64,000 nucleotides of DNA from Mayfieldus sp038317345 (GCA_038317345.1 JBBQBH010000007.1:1-64000); one strand, 5' to 3'. Shown: positions 34,960-44,101, numbered from the stretch's first letter. Notes: a model not told the origin generated them from the letters alone. Program-made: numbers and translations.

Positions 34960-36372
34960 ATGAGTGAGAACGCTGACGTCCTCGTGATCTTCGGGATCAC
35001 CGGTGACCTGGCAAAGAAGATGACCTTCAGGGCGCTCTACCGGCTCGAAGCTCGCGATCGCCTCAAGTGCCCGATCATCGGCGTCGGCCGCCGCGAGGAC
35101 TGGGACCACGAGAACCTCCGCACCCGCGCCCACGAGTCGATCGAGGACACGGTCCCCGACCACGACGAGAAGGTGATGCGCCGCCTCGCCCAACGAATGA
35201 CGTTCCTCAACGGCGACTACACCGACCCGAAGACCTACGCCAAGCTCGCCGAGTCGCTCGAAGGCAAGAAGCGGCCGGTCTTCTATCTGGAGGTGCCGCC
35301 CTCGCTTTTCGCCACCGTCGTCCGCGGCCTCGGCGCGGCTCGGCTGACCAAGTCGGCACGCGTCGTGGTCGAAAAGCCCTTCGGCCACGACCTCGAATCG
35401 GCCAAGCAGCTCAATGTCGAGCTGCAGGAGGTTCTCGAGGAGGACCAGATCTTCCGCATCGACCACTTCCTCGGCAAAGAGCCGGTGATGGACATCACCT
35501 ACCTGCGCTTCACCAACACGCTGCTGGAGCCGATCTGGAACCGCCAGTACGTCTCCCATGTGCAGATGACGATGGCCGAGGACTTCGGGGTCGAGGACCG
35601 GGGCCGCTTCTACGACCCGGTCGGGGCGATGCGCGACGTGGTCCAAAACCACCTCCTCCAGGTGCTCGGCCTGGTCGCGATGGAGCCTCCGGCCGGCAAC
35701 GCCGAGGACTCGGTCCGCGACAAGAAGCTGGACCTGTTCAAGGCGGTGCGGGCGGCGGACCCGAAGCGCTACATCCGCGGCCAATACGACGGCTACCGGA
35801 AGATCGACGGCGTCGATCCGAAATCGGACACCGAGACCTACGCGGCGCTGGAGCTGGAGATCGACAACTGGCGCTGGTCGGGCGTTCCCTTTTTCATCCG
35901 CGCCGGCAAGAACCTGCCGGTCAAGGAGACCGAGATCAACGTGATCTTCAAGCGCCCTCCACGGCTCGGCGTCGGCCCACGCTCCCGTCCCGACCCCAAC
36001 CAGATCACGATCCGCATCGACCCTCGCGCAGGGGCGCGGATCCGCTTCCTGGCCAAGAAGGCAGGCAAGGAGGCCTACGAGCCGGCGGACTTCACGGTGT
36101 TGTTCGCAAAGAACCCCGGCGAGGAGCCCGAACCGTACGAGCGCCTGCTCGGCGACGCGCTGCGGGGCGAGCGGGGGCTGTTCACCGACGAGAACCAGAT
36201 CGAGCAGACCTGGCGGATCGTGCAGCCGCTTCTCGACGATCCTCCCCCGGTCGAGCCGTACAAGCCGGGAACCTGGGGACCGGAGGGCGCCAAGGCCCTC
36301 TGCCGCGGAATCTGCGAGTGGTACGAGCCGTGGATGCCGGACCCCGGGGGGCCGGTGGAGCCTCCGTCGTGA
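34960..36372 (+). CDS. zwf: Glucose-6-phosphate 1-dehydrogenase
   Basis: This 470-residue enzyme starts the oxidative pentose phosphate pathway. IFGITGDLAKKMTF is the nucleotide-binding loop, VVVEKPFGHD the conserved EKP motif, and RIDHFLGKEPVMDITYLRF the active-site signature with the catalytic His. Later blocks (DFGVEDRGRFYDPVGAMRDVVQNHLLQVLGLVAMEPP, WRWSGVPFFIRAGKNL) confirm the family. ATG 34960 has no obvious Shine-Dalgarno. Its TGA overlaps the GTG of the following nitroreductase gene (GTGA), linking zwf to an F420-type enzyme. Confidence 0.97.
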   Translation: MSENADVLVIFGITGDLAKKMTFRALYRLEARDRLKCPIIGVGRREDWDHENLRTRAHESIEDTVPDHDEKVMRRLAQRMTFLNGDYTDPKTYAKLAESLEGKKRPVFYLEVPPSLFATVVRGLGAARLTKSARVVVEKPFGHDLESAKQLNVELQEVLEEDQIFRIDHFLGKEPVMDITYLRFTNTLLEPIWNRQYVSHVQMTMAEDFGVEDRGRFYDPVGAMRDVVQNHLLQVLGLVAMEPPAGNAEDSVRDKKLDLFKAVRAADPKRYIRGQYDGYRKIDGVDPKSDTETYAALELEIDNWRWSGVPFFIRAGKNLPVKETEINVIFKRPPRLGVGPRSRPDPNQITIRIDPRAGARIRFLAKKAGKEAYEPADFTVLFAKNPGEEPEPYERLLGDALRGERGLFTDENQIEQTWRIVQPLLDDPPPVEPYKPGTWGPEGAKALCRGICEWYEPWMPDPGGPVEPPS

Positions 36373-36860
36373 GCGAGGAGGGAGGAAACCCGCTGGTCGA
36401 TCGCGTCTTCACGCCGATCGCCTCCTCCAAGCCGGCCTCCTGGTTCTTCGTCAACGTCGCGCCCCATCTCGATCGCGGGTTGCTGCGCCTCAGCGGCGGG
36501 CGATTGACGATGAGCGGCCGGCGCATGGTCGGCTTCCTGCACGTCAAGGGGGCGAAAAGCGGCCTGGATCGGGTGACGCCCCTCATGTACACGCGCGACG
36601 GCGACAGGGTCCTGCTAATCGCATCGCGTGGCGGCGACAGCAAGCATCCGGCCTGGTATCGCAACCTAGTCGCCAATCCGGACGTGCGCTTCTCGATCGG
36701 CGGCGACGAGCACGCCTACCGCGCCCGCGAGCTGCAGGGCGAGGAGCGCGACCGCGCCTGGAAGCTCGCCGTGCGCCGTTACGGGGGCTACGCCGTCTAC
36801 CAGCGCCGCGCTGGCGAGCGCAGGATCCCGGTGATGGTGCTCGAGCCCGGCGATGGCTAG
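36369..36860 (+). CDS. Deazaflavin(F420)-dependent nitroreductase family protein (DDN-like)
   Basis: This 163-residue protein belongs to the split beta-barrel family represented by mycobacterial Ddn (DUF385). The fold-typical segments are GFLHVKGAKSGLDRVTPLMYTRDGDRVLLIASRGGDSKHPAWYRNLVANPDVRFSIGG, which includes the (K/R)SG and GG...HP.W..N motifs lining the F420 site, and the C-terminal AVYQRRAGERRIPVMVLEP. GTG 36369 overlaps zwf. Translation coupled to zwf is of interest because in actinobacteria glucose-6-phosphate oxidation can also reduce F420. Substrate unknown. Confidence 0.88.
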   Translation: MSEEGGNPLVDRVFTPIASSKPASWFFVNVAPHLDRGLLRLSGGRLTMSGRRMVGFLHVKGAKSGLDRVTPLMYTRDGDRVLLIASRGGDSKHPAWYRNLVANPDVRFSIGGDEHAYRARELQGEERDRAWKLAVRRYGGYAVYQRRAGERRIPVMVLEPGDG

Positions 36861-37704
36861 ACGCCGCCTATCGGTTGCCCTGTTGGCGACCGGGGTGTTG
36901 AGCGGCGCCCTGCTCGCTTCGCCGCCCGTCTCGACTGCCAGCGCGACCCGCAGCAGCTCGCAGCGCGGATATCCGTGGAAGCGGCGGGTCGCCGTCGCAC
37001 GCCATTTCGCTCAGCATCGGATCGGGACCGTGTCCTTCGCGATCGTCGGCGAGCACGGCAACCTGCGCGGCTACAAGCCGCGGCGCGAGTTCCACTCGGC
37101 GAGCGTCGTCAAGGCGATGCTGATGCTCAGCTACCTGCGCCGGCCCAGCGTCCGCAACCGCCCCCTCAACTCGCACGACAAGGCTCTTCTGCACCCGATG
37201 ATCACGCGCTCCGACAACACGACCGCCACCGAGATCTACGACATCGTCGGCAACGCCGGACTGAATCGCCTGGCGCGAGCCGCGCAGATGCGCGACTTCC
37301 ATCCCAACGTGGTCTGGGGGCTGACCGAGATCGCCGCCCGCGACATGTCGGAGTTCATGTTCCGGATCCGCCGCTACATCCCCGGCCGCCACCGCCGCTA
37401 CGCCCTGCACCTGCTCTCCCACATCGTCTCCTACCAGCGCTGGGGCGTCCCGCCGGCCAAGCCGGCTGGCTGGAAGGTCTACTTCAAAGGAGGCTTCATT
37501 CCCGCCTCCGACGGCTGGCGGATCAACCAGGTCGCTCTGCTCCGCCGCGGCTCGCGCAGGCTGGGGCTGGCGGTCCTCACGCACGGCAACCCGACACTCG
37601 AATACGGGGCCAAGACGGTCCAGGGGGTCACCGCGAGGCTGCTGCGCAACTACAACGAGCTGGTTCCCGGACATCGACTCCAGCGGTTTGCGGGCAGCGG
37701 TTAG
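36853..37704 (+). CDS. Secreted class A beta-lactamase-like serine hydrolase
   Basis: The 283-residue exported protein has a signal peptide (MARRRLSVALLATGVLSGAL ... ASPPVSTASA) and the three motifs of the penicillin-binding/beta-lactamase fold: S84-V-V-K87 (SxxK), S120-D-N122 (SDN) and K212-G-G214 (KTG equivalent, here KGG). The omega-loop Glu of true class A beta-lactamases is not evident, so it is more likely a peptidoglycan-related hydrolase or binding protein than a resistance enzyme. ATG 36853 overlaps the end of the nitroreductase gene by eight bases; the DUF6636-like gene follows ten bases after its stop. Confidence 0.82.
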   Translation: MARRRLSVALLATGVLSGALLASPPVSTASATRSSSQRGYPWKRRVAVARHFAQHRIGTVSFAIVGEHGNLRGYKPRREFHSASVVKAMLMLSYLRRPSVRNRPLNSHDKALLHPMITRSDNTTATEIYDIVGNAGLNRLARAAQMRDFHPNVVWGLTEIAARDMSEFMFRIRRYIPGRHRRYALHLLSHIVSYQRWGVPPAKPAGWKVYFKGGFIPASDGWRINQVALLRRGSRRLGLAVLTHGNPTLEYGAKTVQGVTARLLRNYNELVPGHRLQRFAGSG

Positions 37705-37713
37705 GCTGCGGCC

Positions 37714-38112
37714 ATGCGCAGGCTGGTCTTCTCGGCAGCTCTTCTCGCCGCGGCGATCGTGCCGGCGAGCGCCGCTGCCATCGTCAGCTTTCACTCGCCC
37801 TCGGGCAACATCCGCTGCGCGATCCTGAAGACCGGCGTGCGCTGCGACATCCAGCAGAAGAGCTTTCACTCGCCGCCGAAGCCGAACTCGTGCGAATTCG
37901 ACTGGGGCCAGTCGATTGGCCTGGCCCGGCAGGGCAAGGCCCACTTCAACTGCGTCAGCGACGCCACCGACCCCGGTTCCGAGCTCACCTATGGCGACTC
38001 GATCGCCCGCCACCGCTTCCGCTGCAAGAGCCTCACCTCCGGGGTGCGTTGCGTGAACAAGCGCAACGGACACGGCTTCAAGCTCTCGCGCCAGAGCTAT
38101 CGGTTCTTCTAA
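37714..38112 (+). CDS. Secreted DUF6636-type protein
   Basis: The 132-residue exported protein has a signal peptide (MRRLVFSAALLAAAIVPASAAA) and a cysteine-rich domain: FHSPSGNIRCAIL, GVRCDIQ, NSCEFDWG, FNCVSDATDPG, RFRCKSLTSGVRCVNKRNGHGFKLSRQSYRFF. The C-terminal CxxxxxGxxC...NGHGF.LSR block is what I know as DUF6636 in actinobacteria. Six to eight conserved cysteines suggest disulphide bonds outside the cell. It follows the serine hydrolase by ten bases and the two may act together at the envelope; function unknown. Confidence 0.8.
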   Translation: MRRLVFSAALLAAAIVPASAAAIVSFHSPSGNIRCAILKTGVRCDIQQKSFHSPPKPNSCEFDWGQSIGLARQGKAHFNCVSDATDPGSELTYGDSIARHRFRCKSLTSGVRCVNKRNGHGFKLSRQSYRFF

Positions 38113-38237
38113 CTGCGCGCGGTGGGAGCGTCCAGCGCCAGGCACTAACTAGGCGCTTGGTCACGCACGACCTCGTATAAGCGTCCACGGCTGCGCGCTC
38201 GCTCACCGAACCCGCCCGGACGCCGATAGTCATTGGA

Positions 38238-39308
38238 ATGCAGGAGAGACGCTCATGGCTGTGTCCCACCGAGCTCGACCGCATGCGCGTGATCGAGGCG
38301 AGCGACCGCGTGCGCAAGGCGCGTATCTACATCTGGGGCGTGATCGGCCTCACGATCTTCGCCTCCGCCCCCTGGAACGGCTGGGAGGCGCTGCTTCTCC
38401 TCGTGCCCGCCGGGCTCAACCTCGCGATCCTCGAGCGGATGCTGAAGCGCAGCGATCGCCCCGAGCGCTGGGCCTTCGGCACCTTGGTCTTCCTGATTGG
38501 CCTGTTCGCCGCCGCGGTCCCGCTCACCGGCGGTCCGACCAGCGCAGCGGTTCCGTTGGTCATCATCCCCGCCGCCGTCGCTCCGATGCGCTTCCGGGGC
38601 ACCGTCGTAATCGCACTCGGCGCGCTCACTGCGCTGGCGCTGCTGGGGGTGACGGTCGGTGTCGATCCCGCTGCCGCCGCCAACGACCCAAGGCTGATCA
38701 TCACGACGATCGCGCTGCTGATCTGCATCACGCTTGCGAACTGGGCCCTGGTGGAGGCCGAGATGACACAGCGCGACGCAGCGGTGCTCGACCCGCTCAC
38801 CGGGCTGCTGAACCGCAAGGCGCTCGAGGGCAGGGCTATGGAGCTCGAGCAGCAGGCGCGCCTGACCGGCGGCTCGGTCGCCTTCGTCGCCTGCGACCTG
38901 GACAACTTCAAGGACGTCAACGACACCCATGGCCACGACCGCGGTGACGCGGTGCTGCGCTCCGTCGCCTACCAAATGCGCAAGGCGCTGCGCTCCTTCG
39001 AGCTCATCTACCGACTCGGCGGTGAGGAGTTCCTGATCCTCATTCCCGGTGCCGGCCTCGACGAAGGCGTGGCGATCTCCGAGCGGCTACGCGGCACCCT
39101 GGAGGAGTCCCGGCCCGGCGGCCTCGACCTCACCGCCTCGTTCGGGGTCAGCGCCGCCGGAGGTGGCGAGGTCGCCTACGACCGTCTATTCAAGGCCGCC
39201 GACGAGGCCCTTTACGAGGCCAAGGCCGCGGGGCGCAATTGCGTCATGGCGGCCGGGTCGCCCGAGCCGGCCCCGGTGGCCGTGCCCGCGCTGGCGCCGG
39301 CCGGCTGA
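38238..39308 (+). CDS. Membrane diguanylate cyclase (GGDEF)
   Basis: The 356-residue protein has six or so hydrophobic helices in residues 30-180 (IYIWGVIGLTIFASAPW through LIITTIALLICITLANWALV) followed by a GGDEF domain: DPLTGLLNRKALEGR, VACDLDNFKDVNDTHGHDRGDAVLR, and the active site LGGEEFLIL (GGEEF). It should synthesise c-di-GMP in response to a membrane signal. ATG 38238; an in-frame alternative is ATG 38283. The PAS-EAL phosphodiesterase at 33358 is its natural opponent in the same neighbourhood. Confidence 0.92.
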   Translation: MQERRSWLCPTELDRMRVIEASDRVRKARIYIWGVIGLTIFASAPWNGWEALLLLVPAGLNLAILERMLKRSDRPERWAFGTLVFLIGLFAAAVPLTGGPTSAAVPLVIIPAAVAPMRFRGTVVIALGALTALALLGVTVGVDPAAAANDPRLIITTIALLICITLANWALVEAEMTQRDAAVLDPLTGLLNRKALEGRAMELEQQARLTGGSVAFVACDLDNFKDVNDTHGHDRGDAVLRSVAYQMRKALRSFELIYRLGGEEFLILIPGAGLDEGVAISERLRGTLEESRPGGLDLTASFGVSAAGGGEVAYDRLFKAADEALYEAKAAGRNCVMAAGSPEPAPVAVPALAPAG

Positions 39309-39381
39309 CTCAGCCCGCGATCCATTCTCCCTACCCTTCGAAGGGGTAGTCGAAAGCGAAACCAAGGAGACGGAGGCCGCA

Positions 39382-39798
39382 ATGGGCGAGAGCGAAGTGC
39401 TTTACGGGCAGGAGCATGTTGATCGCTACCGGGCGACCGACGGTGAGGAGGGTCACGACTGGCAGGGGACGCACACCCTCATCCTCACCACCAAGGGGCG
39501 CCACTCCGGCGAGCAGCGCAGCACACCGCTGATCTACGGCCAGCACGGCGACGATTACCTGATCGTCGCGTCGCAGGGCGGAGCCCCAAAGCACCCTGGC
39601 TGGTATTTGAATCTGAGCCAGAACCCCGAAGTCGAGGTGCAGGTGAAGGGCGATCGGTTTAAGGCCAGGGCCCGCACGGCGACGCCGGAGGAGAAGCCGG
39701 AGCTGTGGAAGATCATGACCGAGCAGTGGCCGGACTACAACAAGTACCAGCAGAGGACCGACCGCGAGATCCCGGTCGTCGTGCTGGAGCGCAGCTGA
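39382..39798 (+). CDS. Deazaflavin(F420)-dependent nitroreductase family protein, second copy
   Basis: This 138-residue DDN-like protein has the same core as the gene at 36369: LILTTKGRHSGEQRSTPLIYGQHGDDYLIVASQGGAPKHPGWYLNLSQNPEVEVQVKG and the C-terminal KYQQRTDREIPVVVLERS. The conserved GGxPKHPxWYxNL segment forms the F420 site. ATG 39382 is preceded by AAGGAGACGGAGG, an excellent Shine-Dalgarno region. It converges on the GMC oxidoreductase with stops only one base apart. Presence of two family members suggests the host makes F420, which is an inference. Confidence 0.9.
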   Translation: MGESEVLYGQEHVDRYRATDGEEGHDWQGTHTLILTTKGRHSGEQRSTPLIYGQHGDDYLIVASQGGAPKHPGWYLNLSQNPEVEVQVKGDRFKARARTATPEEKPELWKIMTEQWPDYNKYQQRTDREIPVVVLERS

Positions 39799-39799
39799 G

Positions 39800-41389
39800 T
39801 TAGCTGACCGGCGCGGCGCCGCGGATCAGGTCGGCGGCCTTTTCGCCGATCATGATCGTCGGGGCGTTTGTGTTGCCGCCGGTGATCGTCGGCATCACCG
39901 AGGCGTCGGCGACGCGCAGGCCCTGGACCCCCCGGACCCGCAGCTGCGGGTCGACGACCGCTCCCTCGTCACTGCCCATCTGGCAAGTCCCGACCGGGTG
40001 GTAGAGGAGCTCGGTCTCGCGTCGCAGGAAGGCCTCGATGTCGGAGTCGCTCTCGACTTCATCGCCCGGCACCAGCTCGCGGCCGCGAACGCTGTTCAGC
40101 GGCTCGGTTCGCCCGATCTCACGCAGCTTGCGGAATCCGGCGATCAGGGAGGCGAGGTCCTCGGGCTCGGCCAGGTGGTTGCCGACCAGGTCCGGCTTCG
40201 CGTCGGGGTCGGCGGAGCGCAGCCGCAGCCGCCCGCGACTGCGAGGCGTCAGCAGCGCCGCCGCGAGCGAGAAAGCGTGGTCGTCGATGGAGTCGAACCC
40301 ATGATCGTGGTAGTAGACGGGCCCGAAGAGGAGTTGGATGTCGGCCGCCGGGAGCCCAGGCCGGGTGCGGATGAACGCCATCGCCTCACCGACGTTCGAG
40401 GACAGTGGGCCGGTGCGGCGCAGGATGTACTCCAACAGCGCCTTGGGCTTCTCGGCGTCGGCGAGGCTTTCGGGCTCGGTCGACTCGTAGCAGAGCAGGA
40501 AGAACGGGTGGTCCTGAAGGTTGTCGCCGACACCAGCGAGATCGACGCGCGGTTCGACGCCGATCGAGCGCAGGTGCTCCGCCGGCCCGATCCCCGCCAG
40601 CATCAGAAGCTGCGGGCTGCCGATCGCGCAGGCCGACAACACCACGTCGCGCTTCGCCTCGGAGCTGTGGATGTGCCCGCGGGAGTCTCGCCAGCGCACG
40701 CCGACCGCCCGCTCGCCGTCAAAGACGAGGCCAAGCACGTGCGCTTTCGGCTTCACGGTCAGGTTGGGGCGCTTCATCGCCGGGCGCAGGTAGCCGTCCG
40801 CGGTGCTCCAGCGGCGGCCGTTTCGCTGAAAGACGACCGTCATTCCCACCCCGTCCTGCTCGGGCGAGTTGAGGTCAGGGTTGGCGGGGATTCCGGCAGC
40901 CTGCGCCGCCTCCAGGAACCTGCGTGTGAGCCGCCGCGGCGAGCGCTGGTCGGCGACGTTCACCGGACCCCCCGATCCGTGGAACTCCGACGCTCCGCGC
41001 TCGAAGTTCTCGGCGCGAATGAAGTAGGGCAGGACGTCCTCGAAGCCCCAGCCGTCACAGCCGGCGTCGCGCCAACCGTCGAAGTCCAGAGGCCGGCCGC
41101 GGACGTACATCATCGCGTTCATCGAGCTCGAGCCGCCGAGGCCGCGGCCTCGCGGGACGTAGAGGAGACGATCGTCGAGATGGGGCTCGGGGCCGGTGCT
41201 GTAATCCCAGTCGAGCTTGGTCTTGAACTGCTTCGCGAAGGCAGCCGGGATCTTGATGTTGGGCGAGCGATCCTTGCCTCCCGCCTCAAGCACTAGCACG
41301 GACGCGTTCGGGTCTTCGCTCAATCGGCCCGCGACCGCGCAACCCGCCGAGCCGGCACCGACAACCACATAATTGAAGCTCTCCTCCAC
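39800..41389 (-). CDS. GMC-family FAD-dependent oxidoreductase (choline dehydrogenase-like)
   Basis: The 529-residue flavoprotein oxidises an alcohol group. The FAD-binding Rossmann motif is YVVVGAGSAGCAVAGRLSED, followed by GLGGSSSMNAMMYVRG (first GMC signature) and GSPQLLMLAGIGPAEHL (second GMC signature). The catalytic pair is in LLYHPVGTCQMG (His) and TGGNTNAPTIMIGEKAADLI (Asn). GTG 41389 (MEESFNYVVVGAG) puts the FAD motif at the normal N-terminal position. Relatives include choline dehydrogenase and alkanol dehydrogenases; the substrate cannot be decided here. It diverges from the acylase gene. Confidence 0.92.
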   Translation of the reverse strand: MEESFNYVVVGAGSAGCAVAGRLSEDPNASVLVLEAGGKDRSPNIKIPAAFAKQFKTKLDWDYSTGPEPHLDDRLLYVPRGRGLGGSSSMNAMMYVRGRPLDFDGWRDAGCDGWGFEDVLPYFIRAENFERGASEFHGSGGPVNVADQRSPRRLTRRFLEAAQAAGIPANPDLNSPEQDGVGMTVVFQRNGRRWSTADGYLRPAMKRPNLTVKPKAHVLGLVFDGERAVGVRWRDSRGHIHSSEAKRDVVLSACAIGSPQLLMLAGIGPAEHLRSIGVEPRVDLAGVGDNLQDHPFFLLCYESTEPESLADAEKPKALLEYILRRTGPLSSNVGEAMAFIRTRPGLPAADIQLLFGPVYYHDHGFDSIDDHAFSLAAALLTPRSRGRLRLRSADPDAKPDLVGNHLAEPEDLASLIAGFRKLREIGRTEPLNSVRGRELVPGDEVESDSDIEAFLRRETELLYHPVGTCQMGSDEGAVVDPQLRVRGVQGLRVADASVMPTITGGNTNAPTIMIGEKAADLIRGAAPVS

Positions 41390-41523
41390 TGCGGCGACCC
41401 TAGCGCAGCGGTAACCAACCCCCACACTGTCGCGCGTCTGCCGATTCTGTCGGAGGCATCCACTGACCAGTGGGTAAGAAGTTGCTCGCCGGCTGGCCGA
41501 CCGACCAGTTGCGTGGTAGGGTC

Positions 41524-41569
41524 GGCCGCGAACCCGCCAGGGACCTGGCCGCGAACCCGCCAGGGACCT
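41524..41569. repeat. Perfect tandem duplication of 23 bp upstream of acylase
   Basis: Two identical 23-base units lie head to tail at 41524-41546 and 41547-41569 (unit begins GGCCGCGAACCC and ends GGGACCT), and three bases of a third copy follow. They sit 19 bases before the ATG of the acylase gene, in its 5' leader, just before the Shine-Dalgarno. They could be paired operators or a slippage duplication. Confidence 0.8.
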
Positions 41570-41587
41570 GGCAGTCGGAGGAGAGAG

Positions 41588-44101
41588 ATGCGGCGTTTGG
41601 TGATCGTCATGGCATGGATGCTCGCGCTGATCGGCGTACTCGCGGGCCCCGCTCAGGCACACCGAGGTCACCATCATCACCACGGTCACCATGGCCGCCC
41701 CGGACCCCTCGACCGCGACTACGCGCAGACCTCGCTGAACATCATCCCCTCGGGCCAGCTGGGCAGCCTGCCGGTCCCCCCCGGCGCCGACACCCAGGCG
41801 CTCATGTACGACGGGCTCACCCCGTTGTTCGATCAGGTCACCAACCCGGACCTGACCAAGTACTTCAAGTCGGAGCGCTTTGGCATCGACACCTCCGGGC
41901 CGGGGACCAACGAGCCGGTCCCGCATGCCGGGGTGACGATCACCCGCGACAAGTTCAGCGTCCCGCATGTCAAGTCGACCACTTACAACGGCGGCGTCTG
42001 GGCCGCCGGCTGGATCGCCGCCGAGGACCGCGGCCTGCTGCTCCAGCAGGCCCGCAACGACGCCCGGGTGGCGGCGATCGACGTGCCGGGGCTCGACGCG
42101 GTGAACCTGATCTCCGGCCTTCAAACCTTCGTGCCGAGCCAGCAGACCGAGGCCGAGGTCGCCAAGCAGACCGGGGTCTTGATGCAGCACGGGCGCCAGG
42201 GCCGCGCCGTGCTGCACGACATCGACACCTTCATCTCCGGGATCAACGACTACCTGCAGATCCACAGCCCGACGACGGCGCCCTGGACCCGCAATGACAT
42301 GTATTCCCTCAATGCCCTCAAGGGCCAGTTCGTCGGCGAGGGCGGAGGCGACGAAGCACGGCGCTCACAGTTCCTCGGCGGGCTCGAGCAGCGGCTCGGC
42401 GTCAGCCACGGCTTCAGCGTCTTCAACGACCTGCGCCAGTTCAAGAACGCCGGCAGCCCGACGTCGGTCGACGGGAACTTCAACTACGGGCATATCCCCG
42501 CCAGCGCTCCCGGCAGCGATGTGCTTGACCCGGGCAGCTTCCAGACGATTCCGTCGGTCGCCTCGCGGGCACTCGCGCGGCAGGACGCCGCCCCGCCGAA
42601 TCAGCCGCCCCTGGCCAGCAACACGCTGATGATCGCCGCCAACCACTCCGAGACCGGGCATCCCTTGATGGTCGGCGGCCCGCAGATCGGCTACTTCTAT
42701 CCCGGCTTCACCTACGAGATCGACATGCACGCGCCTGGCCTGGTCTGGCGCGGCGCGACCTCGGTGCCGTTCCCCGGATACATGTTGATCGGCCGCGGTC
42801 CTGACTTCGCCACCACCCTGACTTCCTCCGACGGCGACATCATCGACCAGTACGCGGAGACGCTCTGCGGCGGCAGCGACACGAAGTACCTCTTCCGCCA
42901 CCAATGCCTGCCGATGGGGCACTTCGACGCCGGCAGCCTGAACGGCAAGGAAGTCACTTTCCTGACCACCGTCCACGGGCCGGTGGTCGGGTACGCGACC
43001 GTTCATGGCACGAAGGTCGCGATCTCGCGCAAGCGCTCCAGCTATGGCAGGGACACCCTCGATCAACTCTTCTTCCGCCGCCTGTCAACCGGAAAGGTGG
43101 ACAGTCCGCGCTCCTTCTTCAAGGCCGCCTCGCTCACCCCGCAGACCTTCAACTCCTTCTACATCGACAACAAGCACATCGCGATGTTCACCTCGGGCAG
43201 GCTGCCGATCCGCCCCGACGACGTCGACCCCGGTTTGGTGACCAAGGGGACCGGCCAATACGAGTGGCGCGGGTTCCTGCCGGCCCGCAAGCACATCCAC
43301 GGCATCGACCCCGCCGACGGGACGATCACGAACTGGAACAACATCGCCGCCCACGGCTTCGGCGCCGCGGACAACGCCTGGGGCGGCAACGGCTCCGCTG
43401 CGCGCGTCGATCTGCTCGACCGCAACCTTGCGCGGCTCGCCCACAACGGCAAGTGGAACCTGGCCTCGGTGGCCTCGGCGATGAACGGCGCGGCGACCCA
43501 GGACGTGCGGGCAATCGACACCGTGCCGTTGCTCGTGAAACTGCTCCAGGGCACACAGCCGCCGAACGCGCAGGCGGGCCAGTTGCTGAACCTGCTCGCC
43601 GCCTGGAATCAGCACGGCGGCAGCCGCCTCGACCGCGACCTCGATGGCAAAATCGACGATCCAGGTGCCGCGATCATCGACACCGCGTGGCCGAAGATCG
43701 CCGATGCCTTCATGGCGCCGCAGCTAGGCCCGCAGCTCGATGAGCTCAACTCGCTGTTCTCGCGCTTCGACCTACCGCCGGGCGGTCAGTACAGCGGCTG
43801 GTATCAGTACTTCGACCGCGACGTCAGCAGCCTGCTCGGGATGCCGGTCGCACAGCCGCTGGGCAACCACTACTGCGGCAACGGCAACCTTGCCGCATGC
43901 CGCACTGCCGTCTGGAACGCGATCGCCCAGGCGGGGGCGGAGCTGACAACCTCACAGGGCACGTCGGACCCGACCAAGTGGCACTCCGACGCGGTCAGGG
44001 AGCGGATCCATTTCGTCCCCGGCCTGCTGCCGCTGACGATGCGCTACACGAACCGCCCAAGCGGCATCCAGCAGGTCATCTCCTTCAACGCGCACCGCTG
44101 A
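41588..44101 (+). CDS. Secreted penicillin acylase-family Ntn hydrolase
   Basis: This 837-residue exported precursor has a signal peptide (MRRLVIVMAWMLALIGVLAG ... AQA), immediately followed by a histidine-rich stretch HRGHHHHHGHHG at residues 25-36. The alpha-chain part contains GVTITRDKFSVPHVKSTT and GWIAAEDRGLLLQQARNDARVA, typical of the family. The autocatalytic cleavage site is before S344 in PPLASNTLMIAANHSETGHPLMVGGPQIGY, making Ser344 the N-terminal nucleophile of the beta chain; the downstream Asn/Arg network is partly visible (ITNWNNIAAHGFG). GGAGGAG stands about six bases before ATG 41588. It would hydrolyse an amide such as an acyl-homoserine lactone, lipid or beta-lactam side chain; substrate unknown. 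The histidine run may bind metal. Confidence 0.88.
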   Translation: MRRLVIVMAWMLALIGVLAGPAQAHRGHHHHHGHHGRPGPLDRDYAQTSLNIIPSGQLGSLPVPPGADTQALMYDGLTPLFDQVTNPDLTKYFKSERFGIDTSGPGTNEPVPHAGVTITRDKFSVPHVKSTTYNGGVWAAGWIAAEDRGLLLQQARNDARVAAIDVPGLDAVNLISGLQTFVPSQQTEAEVAKQTGVLMQHGRQGRAVLHDIDTFISGINDYLQIHSPTTAPWTRNDMYSLNALKGQFVGEGGGDEARRSQFLGGLEQRLGVSHGFSVFNDLRQFKNAGSPTSVDGNFNYGHIPASAPGSDVLDPGSFQTIPSVASRALARQDAAPPNQPPLASNTLMIAANHSETGHPLMVGGPQIGYFYPGFTYEIDMHAPGLVWRGATSVPFPGYMLIGRGPDFATTLTSSDGDIIDQYAETLCGGSDTKYLFRHQCLPMGHFDAGSLNGKEVTFLTTVHGPVVGYATVHGTKVAISRKRSSYGRDTLDQLFFRRLSTGKVDSPRSFFKAASLTPQTFNSFYIDNKHIAMFTSGRLPIRPDDVDPGLVTKGTGQYEWRGFLPARKHIHGIDPADGTITNWNNIAAHGFGAADNAWGGNGSAARVDLLDRNLARLAHNGKWNLASVASAMNGAATQDVRAIDTVPLLVKLLQGTQPPNAQAGQLLNLLAAWNQHGGSRLDRDLDGKIDDPGAAIIDTAWPKIADAFMAPQLGPQLDELNSLFSRFDLPPGGQYSGWYQYFDRDVSSLLGMPVAQPLGNHYCGNGNLAACRTAVWNAIAQAGAELTTSQGTSDPTKWHSDAVRERIHFVPGLLPLTMRYTNRPSGIQQVISFNAHR

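Noticed and set aside
41524..41569. CRISPR-like repeat
   Set aside because: Units are adjacent without spacers and only two copies exist.
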